Assembly (NCBI GenBank): GCA_964498785.1
Contig: CAZCJL010000039.1
Location: forward strand, 1 to 53,162
Reading direction: 5' to 3'
Origin: Mariaggregatimicrobium sp964498785
Lineage (GTDB): Bacteria; Zhuqueibacterota; Zhuqueibacteria; Thermofontimicrobiales; Thiofontviventaceae
DNA length: 53,162 bases
The position numbers were made by a program, and so were the translations under genes. A model generated the notes under the pieces. It had not been told where the DNA came from. It ran no database searches and was given only the letters and a program-made list of their open reading frames with translations. Shown here one piece after another: positions 27,471 to 37,611 of this stretch; position 1 is the stretch's first letter, and the number at the start of each line of letters is the position of its first letter.

Positions 27471-30400
27471 TCAAAAAGCCTGTTCCCCCAAATTCACCAC
27501 ACCAATATCAATTTCAACAAATTTATCATCAATCGAGTACCCTCCTTTTTTTACAAAATCAAGGGCTTCCACCGTTTTTCGATAATCTTCAATTTGCAAT
27601 TCCTCATAAGTGTCACCGGTTTTATAATCAATGATCATAATTTTTTTTGACGTCTCATTGATCATGAGCCGATCCAATCTTACCTCGCGACCACTTTCTC
27701 CAAATAATGTAAATTCATTAAAAACCTTTGGCCACATTTGTGCAGAAAAGATATCATCTTTATGATTCATAATAAACAGATCAACTTTATCCAACAGAGC
27801 TCTAATATCGCGTTCCACCATCAAATTTCCATAGTGGGCAATCGTTCGATCCCTGGCGATTTTCTTTTCTTGTCCGGTTCCATATTTTATAAATGATAAA
27901 TAATAATGGGCAATCGTTCCCATATCCGCATCCCGCTTTTTTATATAAGTTGATTTAAAATTCAAATTTTCCTCAGCCTGAAGTCGCTTATCATCCCTTT
28001 CCAAATAAATACTCGGCTCGAAATGATAATATTGTTTGAGAAATCCTCTGTTTTGCCTGGCAACAGGTTTATCAGGCGATGTACTGACAGGATTTATCTG
28101 CCCGATTGTGGCTTGTGCCTTGTACGGATTTTCCTGTTTTAGAAGATAATTATTCATCAAAGAATCATACAAAGAAAGTGCGATGACATGCTGTGCGTTG
28201 GGTTGCTCCTTTTTCTCCAGGTCATCTAAAAATTTCTCCATCCCGCCGGCTTTGGAATAGCTCATATAGAGGAATAAATTGGTTTTTGCACGGGTGGCAG
28301 CCACATAAAAATTATTTAGTTCTTCTACAATTTCTCGCTGTTGCGCATTCTGCTGAATTGACTTGAGATGACATTTAGATAGGACATGATCGTAATTATA
28401 TGTAAGGACAAACTCATCCAATTGGTTAAAATCCGGGGAGTAGCGCAGATAAGTATTCATATTTCCGGTCCGATTTCCGGATCGACCAGACAAGTTCCAA
28501 TACAGAAAAACATCATCAAATTCCAGCCCTTTAGCTTTATGAATACTCATCAGGTGTATTGCATCGGAGTTTTCAAGCCCCAATTGCTGAAGTTCATCCG
28601 TTTCTTCATTATCCCTGCAAAATTCAAGAAAACCGTGCAGGCTTTTGGAATAGTCACGCACATTGTTTTCAAAGTCGACGATTATTTCTAGCAAGAAGTT
28701 TATATTTTTGAGATCAGTTTCCAGATTAAATTTTCCCGGGACATTATATTGTTCGAGAAAAGCCTTTGTTAGCTTCAAAATTTGACCACCAGGATAGCCA
28801 TCTTGCTGGTGGCAATATGTTTGATAGAAATCCCAAAAATATTTCACATCCTCCAGATGCGATACTTTTTGAAAAATATCCGCATGTGCGCCTCCGTTAT
28901 GTGTCACTTCTTTATATGCTACTAAAATTTCTTTCAGATCAACCGCATTCATCAACACAAGATCCGAGCGGAAAAATTTCAGCACATCATTAAAATCTTT
29001 GAATACCAGGTATCGGTAAAAATAAAAAATTGGTTTAATGGCCCGGTGTTTGGCGATAGTGTTGGAAGATTCCAATATATTATTAATCCCGAGTTCATCT
29101 AAAATGCGGGCCATGTTGCTCAAATCTTTATTTTTCCGTGATAAAATCGCGATGCTTGCTAATTTTACATTATGATCGCGGATGTGCGGATATACAACAT
29201 CCTCGATAAATTCCCGCATTGCATCTTCTTCTCTTGAAATTGTATTTGTATCTTTTTTGCCATTTGCATAATTTCTGAAATTCACCTGTATGTAACCATC
29301 GTTTTCTTCTCTCACAGTTGATATATCTTTGTACGGCCATTCGATGCTGTTCTCGGTTAGCAATTTGCGATAGACCGGATTTGTAAAAACATGGTTCACA
29401 AAAGAAATGAGGCGTTGATCACTTCGGTAGGATGTATCCAGCGTCGCCTCTTCAGCCTGGTGTAAAATAGCTGGCATGTTGAGCAATAAATCCCGTTCTC
29501 CTCCGCGCCAGCCATAAATCGCCTGTTTTTCGTCGCCAACAACAATTGCACCACCATAATTTTTCGCGCCAATCCCGCTGATAACCTCTCGAATAATGGG
29601 CAGTAAAATTTTTAATTGGACTATACTGGTATCTTGAAATTCATCAATTAAAATAAATCGTAATGCACTGGAAAGATATTCGTAAAATGCGTTTGTAACA
29701 GAATCATTTTCTGTAAGTGAGAGTTCCGGATCATAAAGATATTTATATGTGTAATACGTGATATCATTGAATGTGAAAACTTTATCCCGAATTTTTATGC
29801 TATCGTATTTCTCAAGAATTACGGTGGCGATTTCTATGATTTCGCGTTCTTCTTTTAGCAGCTCTGTATAAAAAAGATATTCCGCAAGATTTTCTTTTGC
29901 CTGATCCAGTTTTTCCAATAATTCTTCAGCCTCGGATTTTTCGTTTTTCTTACGGAACATCCGGCTCCCGTTCCAGAAAAAGTCATCTACCAACAGCATT
30001 TTTTGATTTATCAAAATAAAATTATTATCTTTTAATTTGTCACAAATAACATCAACAAAATTATCAACTGACAACTCAGTGTGCCTGTCGGAAAATAGTT
30101 CTCTGAAATTTTTTTTCAAAATTTCATCAATATTACGATCGCCATGATTTTTGCTCACATATTCATCAAATTGCCTTAAAATTTCTTCAAAAAACACCCG
30201 GTATCTAACCAAAAAACTATCAATCATCTCGCGGATATCCGGTGAGCTTTCATTCTTTGGCTTGTGTTGAGCCATCAGATGAAAAATCCAACGTTCCTGA
30301 ATAATGGATGTGATCAGGTTTTCATAATCCTGGATAGTTTTTCTGCCGGAACGAGTGAAAAAATCCTTTAACTTTTGGAAGTTATCATTATTACTTAGAA

Positions 30401-30860
30401 TTACCTCGTATATTTCCGCCAACATGTCCGGTTGAATTCTATTTTCGACTTTATATTGAGTCAATCCCAGATATGGTGCAATGATGGTTTGAAAAATGGT
30501 ATTGGTAAATGAATCAATCGTGCTAATTTGCACCAAATGTTTGTTCATCAACATTTCGTGATAAACATGTTGCAAATAATCAATATCCGCGTCAGATACA
30601 GTGACTTCAAAAATCTCGCGTAAATTTTTACATAGTTCCAGTCCGCTATCGCTGCGGTCGATAATGGCTTGCAGGTGAGCAAAAATTCGTTCCCGGATTT
30701 CGGCTGTGGCTTTTTTAGTAAACGTAATTACTAAAATCTCGCTAAACTGAATACCATGTTTTCTGAATTTCAGCAGCAGACCAATATATTCCAGTGATAA
30801 CCGGTACGTTTTACCGGTCCCGGCGCTTGCTCGTATAACCTTTTTTTCAAAATTTTCCAA
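27471..30860 (-). CDS. AddA-like UvrD/RecB-family helicase-nuclease
   Basis: This 1129-residue protein has Walker A ASAGTGKTYR (11-20), Walker B/motif II FILIDEFQDTS, GDEKQAIYGWRGGE, a late helicase motif LMSIHKAKGLEFDDVF, AATRAKTNLF, and a C-terminal PD-(D/E)XK nuclease (RLDRLM, then IMIIDYKTGD, near residue 1075-1095). AddAB/RecBCD-type complexes resect double-strand breaks before RecA loading. The start is TTG with GAGGTG upstream; it lies 11 bases after the AddB-like gene, so the two form an operon. FCB proteins of this kind diverge strongly from Bacillus AddA, so I keep the name descriptive. Confidence 0.93.
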   Translation of the reverse strand: MENFEKKVIRASAGTGKTYRLSLEYIGLLLKFRKHGIQFSEILVITFTKKATAEIRERIFAHLQAIIDRSDSGLELCKNLREIFEVTVSDADIDYLQHVYHEMLMNKHLVQISTIDSFTNTIFQTIIAPYLGLTQYKVENRIQPDMLAEIYEVILSNNDNFQKLKDFFTRSGRKTIQDYENLITSIIQERWIFHLMAQHKPKNESSPDIREMIDSFLVRYRVFFEEILRQFDEYVSKNHGDRNIDEILKKNFRELFSDRHTELSVDNFVDVICDKLKDNNFILINQKMLLVDDFFWNGSRMFRKKNEKSEAEELLEKLDQAKENLAEYLFYTELLKEEREIIEIATVILEKYDSIKIRDKVFTFNDITYYTYKYLYDPELSLTENDSVTNAFYEYLSSALRFILIDEFQDTSIVQLKILLPIIREVISGIGAKNYGGAIVVGDEKQAIYGWRGGERDLLLNMPAILHQAEEATLDTSYRSDQRLISFVNHVFTNPVYRKLLTENSIEWPYKDISTVREENDGYIQVNFRNYANGKKDTNTISREEDAMREFIEDVVYPHIRDHNVKLASIAILSRKNKDLSNMARILDELGINNILESSNTIAKHRAIKPIFYFYRYLVFKDFNDVLKFFRSDLVLMNAVDLKEILVAYKEVTHNGGAHADIFQKVSHLEDVKYFWDFYQTYCHQQDGYPGGQILKLTKAFLEQYNVPGKFNLETDLKNINFLLEIIVDFENNVRDYSKSLHGFLEFCRDNEETDELQQLGLENSDAIHLMSIHKAKGLEFDDVFLYWNLSGRSGNRTGNMNTYLRYSPDFNQLDEFVLTYNYDHVLSKCHLKSIQQNAQQREIVEELNNFYVAATRAKTNLFLYMSYSKAGGMEKFLDDLEKKEQPNAQHVIALSLYDSLMNNYLLKQENPYKAQATIGQINPVSTSPDKPVARQNRGFLKQYYHFEPSIYLERDDKRLQAEENLNFKSTYIKKRDADMGTIAHYYLSFIKYGTGQEKKIARDRTIAHYGNLMVERDIRALLDKVDLFIMNHKDDIFSAQMWPKVFNEFTLFGESGREVRLDRLMINETSKKIMIIDYKTGDTYEELQIEDYRKTVEALDFVKKGGYSIDDKFVEIDIGVVNLGEQAF

Positions 30861-30871
30861 TGATGTTCACC

Positions 30872-33775
30872 TCATCCATTCATATTCATTTTTTTCAAAG
30901 TTAGAAATAAATCGGATCGAGTGACTTCCGGTATCAGATTAAGATAACTTTTTTGATCAGGCAGAGAAAAGCCGTTCTCTTTTAAAACGCTGAGAATCTC
31001 CCGGATATTCTGTTTGAACAGATCGAATAAATCACTTTTCATAATGATTTTTTGCCTGTTATAGCGCGTTTCTTTGCGCAGGCTTTTTTCTTCATACGTA
31101 ATTACCTGGAAAAAATAGGAATCCACTGCATCGATCCAGTCCGGATGTTCCAACAGATAATAAAACAATTCATAAATGATCAATTGTTCAATTTGGAAAC
31201 CACCTGTTTTATAATCAAATATAAGATACTTGTTTTCATCCGGTATCTCAATGCGTAAATCCGCACGCCCCCGTAACCTGATTGATAATCCCAAATCATT
31301 ATCTTCGGAGGGAATCACTGTTTTGTATTTCTGTTCATCTGGTGTTAATTTTTCTTTTTCCGGAATAATTTCCAACACCCTATTACTTAATCCGAGATCG
31401 TGTAAAAACGTGAAAAACTCCTGCACACCCTGTTGAATAATTGGTCGAAGAATTTCATCAAAATAAATAACAGTATGATTATGCGGAATCCGGTAATAAA
31501 ATGATGTTTGCCGATTCAGGATTTTATCGATAGCATCTTTGATATAATGTTCATCAATATTTGAAAAATTATAGCCAAATAACGGACCGGCATTAATTTC
31601 CGCCAGGTAACGCCAGCACTCATTAATGACGTCGTGTACGATATTGCCGATTAACTTGCCGCTAAAATCGGTCTCGATTTCTTTTGTACGTTCACCAGCT
31701 TTTGCATAATGTTCCACATAATATGCGAATGGATTTTCCCGAAGTGATTTTAGCGCGTATTGCGTGATATTAAAATTCCCGGCAGGAAAATCGTTTTTAA
31801 CATCAATGGGAATGGAGAAAAAATAATGTTTATCAATTGTTTTATCTGCTAAAGAATAATCGGAACATGATAAAATTTGCTGAAAAATCTCACCATAGTT
31901 TTGATCGTTCACTTTCTCTGAGCCTATCTGAAAACACAGTTTGATCTCTTCCACAAACGAAGACACTTCAATATTGTTTTCGATATTATTTTGTGTAAAA
32001 ATAACAACGTTTTTCGAGCTCAAAATCAGGCGCATAAAATAATATTTTTCCCGGAATTTGACGTCCTGGTATGTTTTTAAATTTAATAATTGACGCTGTT
32101 TTTCAGTAAACAAAAAAGGCGTTTGTTGTGCATGAGGCAATTCACGTTCTACCACATTCATGATAAATATGTTTTCATAGTTGATATTGCGGGTATCCTG
32201 AAGCTCTGTCACATGAATTCTGTTATCATTTTCAATATTAAAATGATAATGATATTTTTTATACTTCAAAGAATTAATAAAAAGCTGCAAAACACCGGTT
32301 GCAATTTGGATATTTTGAATTTCAGGGCGCCACACATTAAAATAATTATCCCAGTCCGTAACAATATCAAAGTCCTCAATAGAATTAAACATCGACAGAA
32401 ATTGATAGAATGTATCGCGGAGGTCTGAATACTCATCTTCGTGAGACGTCATGATTTTTTTTATCTCCACTCCCTCGTCAGTATCGATAAAATCAACAAA
32501 TGATTTAATTGAATCAATTTTTAAGAATCGTTGAATGAACCTCAGGATATTTTTAATTTCCTGAATTTCCTCTCTTTTTGAGGACTCTTTGAAAAAGTGG
32601 CCGCCAAGATCAAAATACTTGTTATCGAATTCTATCAGAGAATACAAATAATCCAGCACTCGCTCCCGGATATTTGATATTTCACGGGAATTATCATCAG
32701 GATGAAAGTAACGATAAAATGGATCTGTCAGCACAGCATTTAAAATAGTATCAATCGGAATGAGGATTTTTTCTTGATTTTTCTCGTACATCAAATTGTT
32801 TAGCAGATCGTGTAATGTAGTTAAAAATTTGTAAATCGAAGAAGAAACAAAACCAACTCCTGTCGGAAAATAAAACTGCTTATAATCCAAAAAACCGGAA
32901 TACAAATTTTCAAGGAAAGAAACATCGACGATATATTGACGTTGTTTTGGTTTATTCTGCTTGTATTGATCAAGCTTTTGTAACATCGCGATGAACATGG
33001 AAAATGCATTGCTGCATTCAACAATCTGCGTTTCGGGACGGGTTGCCGGCAATATGTCTGCTAATGAAAATGAAGATACATCAAGCGTTTCCTTGTTTAC
33101 ATAGTGTTCCGGCAACTGATAATAAATGGTCACATTTTTATTTTGTTCTGCAAACGTTTTTATAACATATTTTTCCAGATTTGTATAATAAAATTGATTC
33201 ACAAAAACAAAATTATCAAATTCTTGAAAACGTTCTAACCTTAAATAGTCCGGTTTATAAATAAATATTTTATCTGTAAAATTCTTTTTCTGAATAAAGT
33301 CAAAATATTGTTGTTTGATCAATTGCAACTGGCGATATGTGTTCACCTGCCAATCGATTAACTCGGCGTTATTCTCTGAAAAAAATTGGATTTGAACAGC
33401 ATCTTCGGCAACTCGTTCTTCATTGAATTCTTCGAACAAATTGAAAAACTCGTTTGCCAGCTCAATCGCCTGAAAATAGTGATTTATCTTGAAAAACTTC
33501 TTATTTTCATCCGTAAGCGCGGTATAAAACGACAGTATCCGCTTATCTTCCCGTAAAACAGGGACGCCAACAAAAAACATCAATTCTTTAAGTTCTTCCA
33601 TGGTAAGAAATTCAGTGAGGCTAAAATCCCACTGGTTTTGAAACTCTCTGATTGCTTGTTTTTTACTTGCCGCAGTGGGAAATATATAAACCGTTTGATT
33701 TTTATCTTCCCGACGGATGACCTGTTTTATTAAATTTTTTGTAAAATCATAAAATCTGAATTGAATTTTTTTCAT
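30872..33775 (-). CDS. AddB-like PD-(D/E)XK nuclease subunit
   Basis: The 967-residue protein (ATG at 33775; a GTG at 33799 would add eight residues) has the inactivated-helicase-plus-nuclease layout of AddB. The C-terminal nuclease shows GRADLRIEI and YLIFDYKTGGFQ (about residue 860-890). Two features of Bacillus AddB are missing: the N-terminal Walker A (only VYIFPTAASKKQAIREF is there), and the four cysteines of the iron-sulfur staple (none near the C-terminus). An ELPHAQQTPFLF segment resembles the conserved region found in such partners. It is the first gene of the pair with the AddA-like helicase. Confidence 0.85.
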   Translation of the reverse strand: MKKIQFRFYDFTKNLIKQVIRREDKNQTVYIFPTAASKKQAIREFQNQWDFSLTEFLTMEELKELMFFVGVPVLREDKRILSFYTALTDENKKFFKINHYFQAIELANEFFNLFEEFNEERVAEDAVQIQFFSENNAELIDWQVNTYRQLQLIKQQYFDFIQKKNFTDKIFIYKPDYLRLERFQEFDNFVFVNQFYYTNLEKYVIKTFAEQNKNVTIYYQLPEHYVNKETLDVSSFSLADILPATRPETQIVECSNAFSMFIAMLQKLDQYKQNKPKQRQYIVDVSFLENLYSGFLDYKQFYFPTGVGFVSSSIYKFLTTLHDLLNNLMYEKNQEKILIPIDTILNAVLTDPFYRYFHPDDNSREISNIRERVLDYLYSLIEFDNKYFDLGGHFFKESSKREEIQEIKNILRFIQRFLKIDSIKSFVDFIDTDEGVEIKKIMTSHEDEYSDLRDTFYQFLSMFNSIEDFDIVTDWDNYFNVWRPEIQNIQIATGVLQLFINSLKYKKYHYHFNIENDNRIHVTELQDTRNINYENIFIMNVVERELPHAQQTPFLFTEKQRQLLNLKTYQDVKFREKYYFMRLILSSKNVVIFTQNNIENNIEVSSFVEEIKLCFQIGSEKVNDQNYGEIFQQILSCSDYSLADKTIDKHYFFSIPIDVKNDFPAGNFNITQYALKSLRENPFAYYVEHYAKAGERTKEIETDFSGKLIGNIVHDVINECWRYLAEINAGPLFGYNFSNIDEHYIKDAIDKILNRQTSFYYRIPHNHTVIYFDEILRPIIQQGVQEFFTFLHDLGLSNRVLEIIPEKEKLTPDEQKYKTVIPSEDNDLGLSIRLRGRADLRIEIPDENKYLIFDYKTGGFQIEQLIIYELFYYLLEHPDWIDAVDSYFFQVITYEEKSLRKETRYNRQKIIMKSDLFDLFKQNIREILSVLKENGFSLPDQKSYLNLIPEVTRSDLFLTLKKMNMNG

Positions 33776-33829
33776 CAGCAATTTCTCGTTTACGCACACT
33801 GTTAAATTTATATTTTGTTATCATGAAAA

Positions 33830-34456
33830 TTATTTGGTACCAAACAACCGATCTCCGGCGTCTCCCAGTCCTGGCAAAATGTAACCGGATTCGTTTAGTT
33901 TTACATCGAGAGCGGCGGTAAAAATTGGTACATCCGGATGATGCTTTTGCAGCGTATTTACACCCTCCGGCGCTGCGACCATGCACATAAATTTCAATTC
34001 CCGGGCGCCATGCTCCTTTAAAATAGATACTGCTTTTACCGCCGACCCGCCCGTTGCCAGCATCGGATCAACAATAATTCCTACGGAATCTGCCAAATTA
34101 TTAGGTAATTTTACATAGTATTCCACAGGTTGCAACGATTCTTCATCACGGTACAACCCAATATGCCCGACCCGTGCATCGGGAACGAGCTCCAGCAATC
34201 CATCCAGCATTCCCAAACCCGCACGCAGAATAAGCATGAAAGAAATATCCCGGGCCAGCACTTTTGCTCGTGTCGTTTGAAGAGGTGTTTGAATTTCAAT
34301 TTCCTTCAGCGGATAATCGTCCATAACTTCATAAAGCATAAACGCAGTTAATTCTTTTGTTAAGCGACGGAAATCTGTATAATCAGTCTTTGCCTTTCGG
34401 AGCAGAGTGAGTTTATGTTGTATCAGCGGGTGATTGATAATTCTTAAATTTTCCAC
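33830..34456 (-). CDS. upp: Uracil phosphoribosyltransferase
   Basis: The enzyme salvages uracil with PRPP to UMP. I chose the GTG at 34456. It has AAGGAG five bases upstream and gives 208 residues, the normal length, starting VENLRIINHPLIQHKL; an ATG at 34483 would overlap the upstream gene and has no site. Signatures: LRAGLGMLDG (about 78-87), VDPMLATGGS (PRPP loop, about 130-139) and PGLGDAGDRLFGTK at the end. Confidence 0.97.
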   Translation of the reverse strand: MENLRIINHPLIQHKLTLLRKAKTDYTDFRRLTKELTAFMLYEVMDDYPLKEIEIQTPLQTTRAKVLARDISFMLILRAGLGMLDGLLELVPDARVGHIGLYRDEESLQPVEYYVKLPNNLADSVGIIVDPMLATGGSAVKAVSILKEHGARELKFMCMVAAPEGVNTLQKHHPDVPIFTAALDVKLNESGYILPGLGDAGDRLFGTK

Positions 34457-34472
34457 ATTATCTCCTTCATCG

Positions 34473-35345
34473 TTAAAATTCATTGGCTAATCGAGCCCAT
34501 AACCACCAGGCGGAGTATGCTTTTAAATTCGCGTTCAACGGTTGACTGTGAGCAGCAGAGCATTCATACCATTCCCCCGGATGCGCATTTTGCCAGTCAA
34601 CCGCCCAGTTGCGATCCCGGCTGCCGTTGCCGTCGGAATCATAATCACAATTATCATTTGCTTTTTTATCCAGAAAACAATTTCCATCCGGGTTGTATGA
34701 TTCAATATCTGCAAAATCGTACAGAAATTTATGATGCGCTTCGCAATACCCGCGAATCTGTTCGTTTCGTTGATGTAAATTCCCCTCAATTCCGCTCCCG
34801 TCAAGATGCCCCGTCATGTAGACAAATTTTACATTCGGATAATCACGTTCCAATCCGCTCATCAGATCAAGGTATGTCTCGATATCACTTTCATTAGCAG
34901 ATGACACCTGCCCGCACCATGACCAGATCACGACATTGATATCAGAGTGTGCATTCAAATAGGAACGCGTTGCATCAGCCCATTTTGTTCGATTCGGATT
35001 ACCAAGATCAGCAGCCCCGGAAAACGGACAATCCCTCAAATCCAGTGCACCGTCAGCGCCACCATCATTGAATGCATACAAATCGCCCAGAAATGATATC
35101 AATCCTTCCATTCCGGTGATCAACTGACTGCCATGAGAGGTATGACCATACGCAATATGAAGTTTTTGCTTTGCTGCCTCAATTGATTTATCCGGCATTT
35201 TAAGAATGTTCGTGCAAACATGATTTACAATCCGTGTGCTATTCAGATCAGCGCCATTGTCAGTGTTAACGCTGTTATCAGAGTCACACCCCATCCAAAA
35301 AGAAATCATGAACAGGGCAACTAGAAAAACCGAAATCCTTTTCAT
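34473..35345 (-). CDS. Secreted lipoprotein of unknown function
   Basis: The 290-residue protein has a signal peptide with lipobox FWMGC (Cys20). The mature part has fixed-looking blocks: AYGHTSHGSQLITGM (about 68-82), INVVIWSWCGQVSSANE, FVYMTGHLDGSG, and a C-terminal SAAHSQPLNANLKAYSAWWLWARLA. The GHTSHGS, WCGQ, TGH and AHSQ blocks recall the four blocks of SGNH-fold esterases, but I cannot show this. It has several paired cysteines, which suits an extracytoplasmic protein. A putative promoter lies at 35433-35461; upp follows 16 bases downstream and may be co-transcribed. Confidence 0.82.
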   Translation of the reverse strand: MKRISVFLVALFMISFWMGCDSDNSVNTDNGADLNSTRIVNHVCTNILKMPDKSIEAAKQKLHIAYGHTSHGSQLITGMEGLISFLGDLYAFNDGGADGALDLRDCPFSGAADLGNPNRTKWADATRSYLNAHSDINVVIWSWCGQVSSANESDIETYLDLMSGLERDYPNVKFVYMTGHLDGSGIEGNLHQRNEQIRGYCEAHHKFLYDFADIESYNPDGNCFLDKKANDNCDYDSDGNGSRDRNWAVDWQNAHPGEWYECSAAHSQPLNANLKAYSAWWLWARLANEF

Positions 35346-35432
35346 GGAAAACCCTCCTTTTAATTGATACCTCTTTTTTGGAATTAAAAAAATTGCTGCG
35401 AGGACATGATTTGAATCAATCAGAATCCACTA

Positions 35433-35461
35433 AAGATAACAGGATGATTCTAAAATGTCAA
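35433..35461 (-). promoter_or_regulatory. Putative promoter, TTGACA-N17-TATCTT
   Basis: On the minus strand TTGACA (35461-35456) and TATCTT (35438-35433) are 17 bases apart. The distance to the lipoprotein start at 35345 is 88 bases, and no gene lies between. Confidence 0.5.
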
Positions 35462-35525
35462 GAAAATTCTGTGGTTTCCGTGTTTTATCAAAGATCCGTG
35501 TTCTATAAAAATCCCGCCTGAAAAT

Positions 35526-37196
35526 CTATTTAGAAAAGAACACCTGATGCTGCCTTCGCTTCTGATTCATATCCTGTTCCGCGAAAAACCGCTCGCCAGT
35601 CAACGGATCGACGCCTGTGTAATAAATAACCGACGATAACGTCATCGGAAGCGGGATAAATGATTGTACCTGATTGGGGATAAAGCGAAATAATTTTAAA
35701 ATGGTCTGTTTCATAACTTTCATTTCCTGCAAATCAGTTCCCGGATGGTTGGACATTAAATACGGCAGCAGATGTTGTTTTTTCTTTTTATTCACAGGAT
35801 GGTTCCGAAAGAAGCTGATGAAGTGTTCCAGTTTTACAAGCGGCGATTTGCGCATGGCGCGCAAGGTCTTTTCCGAAGTATGTTCCGGCGCGATTTTTAG
35901 TTGTCCGCTGATATGATTTTCTGCAATCTGGCGAAAAATTACTTTAAAATTCGGATCGCGCATCAGAATATCATAACGGATTCCGGAGCCGATGGTTACT
36001 TTTGACACGCCAGGTATTTTGCGCGCCTGCTTCATTAAATCAACCCACCGATCGGTTCTAATAACTAAATTCTGGCACAGTGCGGGATGAGTGCAGCTCT
36101 CTCGGCGGCATTTCCACTGAACCTTACATTCGAAACCATACATGTTCGCCGAAGGTCCGCCAATATCAGAAATATGCCCCTTAAAATTACTTTCTGCTGC
36201 AATCTTTTCAACTTCCTTTAAAATAGACTTTTGGGAACGGCTGATAATTTGCCGTCCCTGATGCAGCGAGAGCGAACAAAACGAACAACCCGACACGCAC
36301 CCGCGGTGCGAGTTTATCGAATCCCGGATCATTTCATAAGCCGGGATTGGTTTTCGATATATTGAATGCGGTTTTCTGGAGAATGGTAATTCATGAATCG
36401 CATCCAGACTTGCAGTGGATATATCCGTCGGCTGCGGATAGTGAACGATGTATCGTTGCGCCGTGGGCTGCGCCATAATCCGATGCTGATTTCGATAGAA
36501 CTTTTTGTAAAATTCAAGAAACGTGTCTTTGGAAGCCATAACTTCTTCTTCAGCAGGCAGAAGCATGGCTTTATCCGGTATCGATTTCGACAGAACCACA
36601 GTTCCCGGAATCTGATCCAGCGGCTTGTTTTCAGACAAACGATCTGCAATTTCCGTGATCTGGCTTTCCCCCATTCCATAAACCAGAATATCGGCCCGGG
36701 TATCTTCAATAATTGAGCGACGCACTTTATTGCTCCAGTAATCATAATGCGCCAGCCGCCGCATCGAGGCTTCAATCCCGCCAAGAACGATGGGCACATC
36801 TTTATAAAGCGCTTTGATCATATTGCAGTACACAATGACCGCCCGCTCCGGTTTTCGCCCTGCTTTATTTCCGGGAACATACGGATCATCGCTGCGATAA
36901 CGTTTGAAGGATGTGTAACGCGCCAGCATCGAATCCACATTGCCGGAGGTGACCCCAAAAAACAGACGGGGCTTGCCAAACATATCTATCGACTGCGGAT
37001 TCTTCCAGTCCGGCATGGCAATAATGCCCACACGATACCCGCGGCTCTCCAAAACACGACCGATCACTGCTGTCCCAAACGACGGATGATCGACGTACGC
37101 ATCGCCGGTAATCAGCACGATATCCAGTTCGTCCCAGCCTCTGTTTGTTGCCTCCTGCCGAAATAATGGCAGAAATGTATTTTTTGTTTTACTCAT
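35526..37196 (-). CDS. YgiQ-family radical SAM protein
   Basis: This 556-residue protein has the YgiQ (UPF0313) layout: an N-terminal cobalamin-binding-like half (WDELDIVLITGDAYVDHPSFG, LGGIEASMRRLAHYD), then the radical SAM cluster motif CVSGCSFC in NSHRGCVSGCSFCSLSLHQGR (about residue 293-315). Later conserved segments are SDIGGPSANMYG, KIAPEHTSEKTL and YYTGVDP. The family binds a 4Fe-4S cluster and SAM; the reaction is not known to me. It is slightly shorter than E. coli YgiQ (around 740), lacking the long C-terminal tail. Confidence 0.92.
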   Translation of the reverse strand: MSKTKNTFLPLFRQEATNRGWDELDIVLITGDAYVDHPSFGTAVIGRVLESRGYRVGIIAMPDWKNPQSIDMFGKPRLFFGVTSGNVDSMLARYTSFKRYRSDDPYVPGNKAGRKPERAVIVYCNMIKALYKDVPIVLGGIEASMRRLAHYDYWSNKVRRSIIEDTRADILVYGMGESQITEIADRLSENKPLDQIPGTVVLSKSIPDKAMLLPAEEEVMASKDTFLEFYKKFYRNQHRIMAQPTAQRYIVHYPQPTDISTASLDAIHELPFSRKPHSIYRKPIPAYEMIRDSINSHRGCVSGCSFCSLSLHQGRQIISRSQKSILKEVEKIAAESNFKGHISDIGGPSANMYGFECKVQWKCRRESCTHPALCQNLVIRTDRWVDLMKQARKIPGVSKVTIGSGIRYDILMRDPNFKVIFRQIAENHISGQLKIAPEHTSEKTLRAMRKSPLVKLEHFISFFRNHPVNKKKKQHLLPYLMSNHPGTDLQEMKVMKQTILKLFRFIPNQVQSFIPLPMTLSSVIYYTGVDPLTGERFFAEQDMNQKRRQHQVFFSK

Positions 37197-37354
37197 TTCG
37201 AACTTAATTTAAATTATTGAAAATTCCAATATACATATAATTGGTTTGATTTCAAAGCGAAAGTTTTTTAACGGCAGACGATAGATGTGAGATATGAAAC
37301 GAGAGATGTGAAACGACGGACGTGAGAAGGGATGCGCCGGAGTGCAGGCTCTTT

Positions 37355-37505
37355 AGAGCCTGTCCACGAACTACCCTTGCGAAGGTTTTTCAAAACGGGA
37401 CAAGCTGTATCTTGATACATATTCATGAATTTATCTAATTATTGTGTTGTAGCGAAACCTTCTCAAGGGTTTTCCCGACGATATCAAAATTCCTGGACAG
37501 GCTCT
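37355..37505. repeat. MITE-like nested inverted repeat, 151 bp
   Basis: Outer arms AGAGCCTGTCCACGAA (37355-37370) and TTCCTGGACAGGCTCT (37490-37505) match in 15 of 16 positions. Inside, ACCCTTGCGAAGGTTT (37373-37388) and AAACCTTCTCAAGGGT (37455-37470) are the two halves of a 33-bp palindrome of the 2226 type, pushed 66 bases apart. There is no open frame inside. Confidence 0.8.
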
Positions 37506-37611
37506 TTATGGACTGCACGAGTCAATAATGAAAAGAGAATAGTGAATAGTTTAGATTGAAAACGTGAGATGTGAAACGACAGACGGTGAACTGAATATGC
37601 AGAACTGAGTA

